In this document: positions 13,735-17,780 of the stretch, one piece after another
Numbering within the stretch: the stretch's first letter is position 1
Layout: every line of letters begins with the position of its first letter
Source: an uncultured Armatimonadota bacterium
GTDB lineage: Bacteria; Armatimonadota; Armatimonadia; Armatimonadales; Armatimonadaceae
Reading direction: 5' to 3'
Assembly (NCBI GenBank): GCA_903924445.1
Contig: CAIYBQ010000100.1
Span: 1-17,780, forward strand
DNA length: 17,780 bases
The notes under the pieces: model-generated
The model's input: only the letters and a program-made list of their open reading frames with translations
What the model was told of the DNA's origin: nothing
Databases searched by the model: none
Translations under genes and position numbers: made by a program

Positions 13735-14526
13735 CTAGTTACTACCTGATGTAGACCCGGAACCACCACCCGTTCCAAGCTTTGCTTCGAGCTCAGCAAG
13801 CTGACGCTCGACATCCGTCGGTACGGATGCAGTAGCCGTTTGTTGTGGCAGCGGTGCACTGGAAAGGCCTAGCTTGAGCTCAAGCTCTGCGAGCTCGGCT
13901 TCGGCTGCAGCACTGCGCTCGATGTCTTCGAGGCCAGCGAGACGGGTTTCAACACGGCCCTTGCCCAGCTCGGCGCGGGCACGGGATTCGTGATGGGTCT
14001 GTGTGATTTTTTCTTTCGCACGTCCGAATGCGGTTTCGGCCTGCTCGAACTGCCCCATCGCGCCCAGAGCCTTTTCCATTTCGTTTTGGATCTGAGCGGA
14101 CTTCCACTGCGCCTTGAGCTGCAGCGCTTCGGCTGTCTTGCGGCGAATCATTTCTTCTTCGCGCTTGATGTGCTCTTTGACCTGCTCGGATGTCTCGATG
14201 GCTTGGGTTAGAGCTTCTTTAGTGGACCCAAGGGATGACTCGATTGTCTGCTTTTCGGTCAGCAGCTGCATCGCGAGATCGCGCTCACCCTTCTTAAGGG
14301 CAAACTCAGCCTTTGCCTGAAGGTTAGAGATCTGCTTCTCAAGCTCATCCACCATGGATTGGAGATTGTTCTTTTGCGTGATCGCGGCGACAGCACGCTC
14401 ACGGTTACGCGAATGCATCTCGTGCATTTCACGCTTGGCCTGGTCGAGCAGAATATCTGGGTTCTCGAGCTTGTCCAGCCCGAATCCAAACCACGACTTG
14501 ATGAGATTGATCAGACGACTAAACAT
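13735..14526 (-). CDS. pspA: PspA/IM30 family phage-shock protein
   Basis: The start is the ATG at 14526; the open frame extends upstream to 14868 but that part overlaps the divergent yggU gene and is not PspA-like. The 263-residue product begins with an amphipathic helix (MFSRLINLIKSWFGFGLDKLENP) that inserts into stressed membranes. A long coiled coil follows (ILLDQAKREM through about residue 215), as in PspA, Vipp1 and other ESCRT-III-like membrane-remodelling proteins. A Pro/Thr linker and a short C-terminal helix (DVERQLAELEAKLG) with a Gly/Ser tail make it longer than E. coli PspA (222 aa) and closer to Vipp1-type layout. It heads an operon with the amidotransferase and the J-like gene; no pspB, pspC or pspF is present. 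Confidence 0.92.
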   Translation of the reverse strand: MFSRLINLIKSWFGFGLDKLENPDILLDQAKREMHEMHSRNRERAVAAITQKNNLQSMVDELEKQISNLQAKAEFALKKGERDLAMQLLTEKQTIESSLGSTKEALTQAIETSEQVKEHIKREEEMIRRKTAEALQLKAQWKSAQIQNEMEKALGAMGQFEQAETAFGRAKEKITQTHHESRARAELGKGRVETRLAGLEDIERSAAAEAELAELELKLGLSSAPLPQQTATASVPTDVERQLAELEAKLGTGGGSGSTSGSN

Positions 14527-14574
14527 GCTATTCGTTTTTGATTCCCGGAATTTGTCATCCTTGCGGATACCCCG

Positions 14575-14606
14575 ATTGTACCAAAGCGGATGTACATAAA
14601 GTTCCC
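14575..14606 (-). promoter_or_regulatory. Possible promoter of the pspA operon
   Basis: On the minus strand TACAAT (14580-14575) matches 5 of 6 bases of a -10 box, and GGGAACTTT (14606-14598) lies 17 bp upstream. The upstream element is unlike TTGACA but resembles the GGAAC -35 of many ECF sigma factors, which would suit an envelope-stress operon. The spacing and start distance (about 50 nt to the ATG) are plausible. Confidence 0.3.
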
Positions 14607-14656
14607 GGATAGGTGGTCGACTGGGCTTGATCGGATGATTCCGATATGTTGCAACC

Positions 14657-14944
14657 ATGGCTACCTCATTACTCACCCTCCGCGTCACGCCGCGTGCGGA
14701 CAGAACTGAGGTGGTGGGGCGCCGCGCGGATGGCGTTATCGCGGTTCGGGTGACGGCTGCGCCGGCGGATGGCAAGGCGAATGCGGCGGTGATTAAGGCC
14801 CTCGCGGATGCGCTTGGCACGCGCCCTAGCGGTGTGACACTGGTCTCCGGACAGACCGGGCGCGACAAGCGGGTTCAGGTGGACTCCTTGACAGCCACAG
14901 AGCTCGCAGTGGCACTTGAACGGCTCAAGCTTATCGGTGAATGA
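14657..14944 (+). CDS. YggU/DUF167 family protein
   Basis: The 95-residue protein matches the DUF167 family throughout: LTLRVTPRADRTEV near the start, VRVTAAPADGKANAAVIKALADAL in the middle and VTLVSGQTGRDKRVQV near the end. The family is a small cytoplasmic alpha/beta fold of unknown biochemical role, often near yggT or proC. Length is typical. It diverges from pspA with 130 bp between start codons and is followed 44 nt later by the ACT gene. No clear ribosome binding site precedes the ATG. Confidence 0.92.
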   Translation: MATSLLTLRVTPRADRTEVVGRRADGVIAVRVTAAPADGKANAAVIKALADALGTRPSGVTLVSGQTGRDKRVQVDSLTATELAVALERLKLIGE

Positions 14945-14988
14945 GGTTGGTTAGTTGGATGGCAGCGTGCATAGCGTAGAGTGGCTAC

Positions 14989-15387
14989 ATGCAAGGTGAA
15001 CGCAACCTCGACACGCTCCTGAAAACGATGCAGCCACTTCTCACGGATGGCAAATGGGTCTTTCGCACATCCGCAAATGGCTTTGATGCGGCCAAATTGG
15101 AAACGGCCATTTTGATGTTTAGAGAACCCGAGGGCGTCACGATTATCAGCCCGGCCAAACCATCTGATGAAGGTCTTCCCACATGGGGGATGATCACGCT
15201 TTCCATCCACTCCAGCCTCGAGGCGGTGGGCTTTCTCGCTGCGATTACAACATCCCTTGCCGCGATAGGCATCCCAGTAAATGCCGTCTCTGCGTACTAC
15301 CACGACCATATCTTTGTGCCCTACGAACGCCGCGATGATGCGCTGGAGTGTTTGCGGTGTATGATGCGCGAAACCGAATGTGGTTGA
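14989..15387 (+). CDS. ACT-domain protein (COG3602/DUF2241 type)
   Basis: The 132-residue protein has two ACT-like halves: an N-terminal DUF2241-like part (LDTLLKTMQPLLTDGKWVF through MFREPEGVTII), then LSIHSSLEAVGFLAAITTSLAAIGIPVNAVSAYYHDHIFVP. The YYHDHIFVP segment is characteristic of COG3602. ACT domains usually bind amino acids as allosteric ligands; these stand-alone proteins have no settled function. The neighbouring amino-acid permease fits an amino-acid-sensing role, which is an inference from context. The stop is 100 nt before the permease start. Confidence 0.88.
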   Translation: MQGERNLDTLLKTMQPLLTDGKWVFRTSANGFDAAKLETAILMFREPEGVTIISPAKPSDEGLPTWGMITLSIHSSLEAVGFLAAITTSLAAIGIPVNAVSAYYHDHIFVPYERRDDALECLRCMMRETECG

Positions 15388-15400
15388 TGTAGCGGGATGA

Positions 15401-15450
15401 GCCCGCCCTCAGGCTATTCGACCTCACGATGATTGTCATAAGCCTTGTCA
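15401..15450 (+). repeat. Partial duplicate of the permease 5' coding segment
   Basis: These 50 bases match 15513-15562 inside the permease gene at 47 of 50 positions, offset by 112 bp. Translated, the copy reads PALRLFDLTMIVISLV, then leaves the match and reaches a TGA (TLTLA, stop). It lacks its own start and is a non-functional gene fragment in the leader of the permease gene. The offset is not a multiple of three, so it is not an in-frame extension. Confidence 0.85.
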
Positions 15451-15486
15451 CTCTTACTCTGGCTTGAAAACGAAATAGAAGAAAAA

Positions 15487-16815
15487 ATGCTCTCACCAAG
15501 TAAAGAAACAAAGCCCACCCTCAGGCTGTTCGACCTCACGATGATTGTCATAAGCCTCGTCATCGGGATGGGCATCTTCCGAACGCCGGCCACGGTCGCA
15601 CTCAAGTCGGGTAGCCTCTTTATCTTCTATGCAGCATGGATCGCCGGAGGCATCATCACCTACTGCGGCGCGCGCACTTTCGCCGAAATCGGCCGCCGCC
15701 TCCCCGTTACTGGCGCGTATTACCGCATCTTCTCGGAGGCTTACTCACCCGCCGTCGCCTTTGCCATTAATGCCGTAACACTGATTTCAAACTCGGTGAC
15801 TATCGGTGGTGTTGCCCTGATTGGCGCAGATTACATCCATGGCGTCCTCCCGGGCATCCCGGTCAATGCCATCGCATCCGGCTGCATCATCGTCTTCTAC
15901 ATCGTCAACCTCCTTGGCCTCCGCACCAGCGCGACGACGCAAAACATCATGATTGGCATCAAGCTCGCCGCCATCGCGGTGATCATTTTGTGTCTGGTGA
16001 TGCTGCCAAGTGCGCCCATTCCAAAGGCAGTGGCTGTTATCACAGAGAAGGTCAACCACTCGCCACTTGCCGCGCTTGGGATTGCGCTCATCGCGGTCTC
16101 ATTCACCTACGGCGGCTACCAGCAGTCGATTAACTTCGGCGGGGACAGTGATGCGCGTGGTCAACAGGTCCCAAAGGCCATCATGCTGGGGACATTCCTT
16201 GTGATGGCGATTTACATCCTTACGAACATCGCCTATGTCCATGTCATCGGGTTTGAAGCGCTGAAGTCGACGGACAATATTGCATCCGTGGTCGCGACGA
16301 ACCTGATGGGTCCTCTTGGCGGCAAGCTCCTCGCAGCGATTTTGTTTGTCTCGGTCTGCGGCGCCATCAATGTCAACTTTATGACGAATCCGCGCGTGAT
16401 GACGGCGATGTGCGAGGATGGCGTTCTCCCCAAATGGTTTACGCATACGGACAAATCGCGTCATGTGGATCCGCGTGCGCTGACCATTTTCGCGCTCGGT
16501 TCATTTGTCAGCGTGTTTGTCGGGAAGTCCTTTGAGCACTTGCTGAACTACACGATTTTCCTCGACTGTATCGGGATGATTTTTGCGGCGGGTTCGCTCT
16601 TCGTGCTGGCGAAGCGTCTGCCGGTGACACTGCAGCTGAAGGTGTTGACGGCGGTCTTTATCATCGGCTACGCGTTCATTGGCTTCAGTGTGTACAACGA
16701 TGACCCTGCGGCGGCCATCAATGGCGTGATTGTGACGGCGGTGATCAGTTTGGTGGGCTGGTGGATGCTGCGTTCACGAAGTGGTGGCAAGCGGCATCCG
16801 GAGGAGGTTTCGTGA
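15487..16815 (+). CDS. APC-superfamily amino-acid permease
   Basis: The 442-residue protein is an integral inner-membrane transporter with about twelve hydrophobic segments. It begins with a short polar N-terminus and TMIVISLVIGMGIFRTP, the broken first helix with the G-x-G-I-F motif of the APC (LAT/APA-like) superfamily. GARTFAEIGRRLPVTGAYY in the TM2-TM3 region and VSFTYGGYQQSINFGGD in TM6-TM7 are also typical. Substrate is likely one or more amino acids taken up by symport or exchange; specificity cannot be read. The ATG at 15487 is preferred to the upstream start at 15445, which falls in the duplicated leader. The stop overlaps the next ATG (TGATG), so it is coupled to the hydrolase. Confidence 0.92.
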   Translation: MLSPSKETKPTLRLFDLTMIVISLVIGMGIFRTPATVALKSGSLFIFYAAWIAGGIITYCGARTFAEIGRRLPVTGAYYRIFSEAYSPAVAFAINAVTLISNSVTIGGVALIGADYIHGVLPGIPVNAIASGCIIVFYIVNLLGLRTSATTQNIMIGIKLAAIAVIILCLVMLPSAPIPKAVAVITEKVNHSPLAALGIALIAVSFTYGGYQQSINFGGDSDARGQQVPKAIMLGTFLVMAIYILTNIAYVHVIGFEALKSTDNIASVVATNLMGPLGGKLLAAILFVSVCGAINVNFMTNPRVMTAMCEDGVLPKWFTHTDKSRHVDPRALTIFALGSFVSVFVGKSFEHLLNYTIFLDCIGMIFAAGSLFVLAKRLPVTLQLKVLTAVFIIGYAFIGFSVYNDDPAAAINGVIVTAVISLVGWWMLRSRSGGKRHPEEVS

Positions 16816-17684
16816 TGAAGCATTTGGCGATGTTTTTCGCGGTGGTTGCGTTCCTCATGTCGATGGTTGGGCGTGCGGATGCGCAGGTCGTTCTGGAGAA
16901 AGGGATTGAGTATTCAAACCCGGACAACCAGCATTTGCAGCTCGATATGGCGCGTCCGAGTGCCGCAAGTGGGCCCCTGCCAGCCATTATTTGTATTCAT
17001 GGTGGCGGGTTTCGCGCGGGGTCGCGGGATGGCTACCTTGGCCTCATCCAACAGCTCGCGGGGCGCGGGTATGTGGCGGTTACGGTGAGCTATCGGCTGG
17101 CGCCGAAGTATCCGTATCCGGCAGCAGTGCACGATGTCAAAGCGGCGGTGCGCTGGCTCCGTGCGAACGCGAAGAAATACAATATCGACCCGAATCGGAT
17201 TGGTGCGACGGGCGGCTCGGCGGGCGGTCACCTCGCGCTTTACCTGGGCGTGACGGGCGATGTTGCAGCCATCGAAGGGGATGGCGGTAACGCAGGCCAG
17301 TCGAGTGCGGTGCAGTGTGTTGTGAATGTGTATGGGCCGAGTGACTTTACGAAGTCGTATGGCAAGAGTGTGGATGCGGCGGAGGTTCTTCCGCTCTTCC
17401 TTGGCGGCAATGTCGAGCAACAGCGCAAGCGGCATCTGGAGGCCAGCCCGCTCTACTGGGTGACACCGAGCGCGCCTCCAACGCTATGTATCCACGGGAC
17501 GCAGGATCAGTATGTGGCCTACGAGCAGTCCATCTGGATGGTGGATCGCCTCCTAGCGGCAGGCTGCGAGGCGGAGCTCACTACGATTAGCGGCGGCGGC
17601 CACGGCTTCAACGCGGAGCAAAGCAAGGTCGCAGATGCGGCGCTGTTCGCGTGGTTTGACAAGTATTTGAAGGCTGGGAAGTAG
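16815..17684 (+). CDS. Secreted alpha/beta hydrolase (esterase/lipase, BD-FAE-like)
   Basis: The 289-residue protein starts at the ATG at 16815, sharing one base with the permease stop and preceded by GAGGAGG. It has a signal peptide (MKHLAMFFAVVAFLMSMVGRADA), then the hydrolase fold. The oxyanion-hole motif is HGGGF and the nucleophile elbow GGSAGG. The acid is probably the first Asp of GTQDQY, and the His lies in GGGHGF. These place it with HGGG-type esterases of the acetyl-xylan/feruloyl-like group. It would act in the periplasm or outside the cell on an ester substrate. An earlier in-frame ATG at 16761 lies inside the permease and would bury the signal peptide. Coupling to a permease suggests the released product may be imported, an inference. 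Confidence 0.92.
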   Translation: MKHLAMFFAVVAFLMSMVGRADAQVVLEKGIEYSNPDNQHLQLDMARPSAASGPLPAIICIHGGGFRAGSRDGYLGLIQQLAGRGYVAVTVSYRLAPKYPYPAAVHDVKAAVRWLRANAKKYNIDPNRIGATGGSAGGHLALYLGVTGDVAAIEGDGGNAGQSSAVQCVVNVYGPSDFTKSYGKSVDAAEVLPLFLGGNVEQQRKRHLEASPLYWVTPSAPPTLCIHGTQDQYVAYEQSIWMVDRLLAAGCEAELTTISGGGHGFNAEQSKVADAALFAWFDKYLKAGK

Positions 17685-17731
17685 GGGGGGGAGCTGCTTT
17701 CGCAATCCGTAGAGGATTTGATTCTTGCAAG

Positions 17732-17762
17732 AAAGGGCTTCCGTCTAATTGGAAGCCCTTTT
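17732..17762 (+). terminator. Intrinsic terminator after the permease-hydrolase operon
   Basis: AAGGGCTTCC (17733-17742) pairs perfectly with GGAAGCCCTT (17751-17760) across an 8-nt loop and is followed by TT and then GCATTATTTG. It closes the + strand operon about 48 nt after the hydrolase stop. The tail is short, so termination strength is uncertain. On the minus strand the stem is followed by TTTC. Confidence 0.75.
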
Positions 17763-17780
17763 GCATTATTTGTTCGCCAC

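Noticed and set aside
14527..14868. N-terminal extension of PspA by 114 residues
   Set aside because: The extension is antisense to the yggU gene and unlike any PspA; MFSRLINLIKSWF at 14526 is the usual N-terminus.

Overview
The window reads as an accessory-rich stretch of a diderm (outer-membrane-bearing) bacterial chromosome with fairly high GC. The diderm call rests on a secreted beta-barrel protein ending in Phe, a lipoprotein signal, a Spy/CpxP-like periplasmic protein and a PspA homologue. The gene mix (Gly/Met-rich LTxxQ protein, TlpA fused to a YHS/TRASH-like segment, a J-like protein without HPD next to PspA) reminds me of Armatimonadota-type genomes, but that placement is only an impression. 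TGA serves as an ordinary stop in several genes (selB, tlpA-like, yggU, the ACT gene, the permease), so the standard code applies.

Layout. Positions 1-1590 hold no convincing gene. They contain three copies of a long repeat, an 84-bp tandem unit, five short hairpins of one palindrome family with compensatory stem changes, and one intrinsic terminator. From 11436 down to 1591 a run of minus-strand genes follows, in transcription order: a beta-barrel protein whose frame is crossed by two TGA codons; a TlpA-like thioredoxin-fold protein; a CapA-type lipoprotein; SelB; a fused 5-oxoprolinase/hydantoinase; a small exported ankyrin-like protein; and an unrecognised 320-residue protein. At 11723-12214 (+) lies a secreted Gly/Met-rich Spy-like protein with a strong terminator. 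It converges on a tight minus-strand trio: PspA/IM30, a class II glutamine amidotransferase and a J-domain-like protein. Divergent from these (+) are a YggU/DUF167 protein, an ACT-domain protein, an APC permease and a coupled alpha/beta hydrolase, closed by a terminator.

The most interesting signal is at 10729-11436 (-). A signal-peptide ORF and a beta-barrel ORF lie in one uninterrupted frame, separated only by TGA codons at positions 51 and 54. If read as selenocysteine these give Pro-Pro-Sec-Thr-Gly-Sec-Pro, a UxxU redox-like motif. A perfect 6-bp stem with a CGUGC loop follows at a distance that suits a bacterial SECIS for both codons. SelB, which delivers Sec-tRNA to such sites, is encoded three genes downstream on the same strand, and the next gene is a thiol-disulfide oxidoreductase. 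This is a candidate outer-membrane diselenide protein; a pseudogene or an inserted palindrome remain real alternatives.
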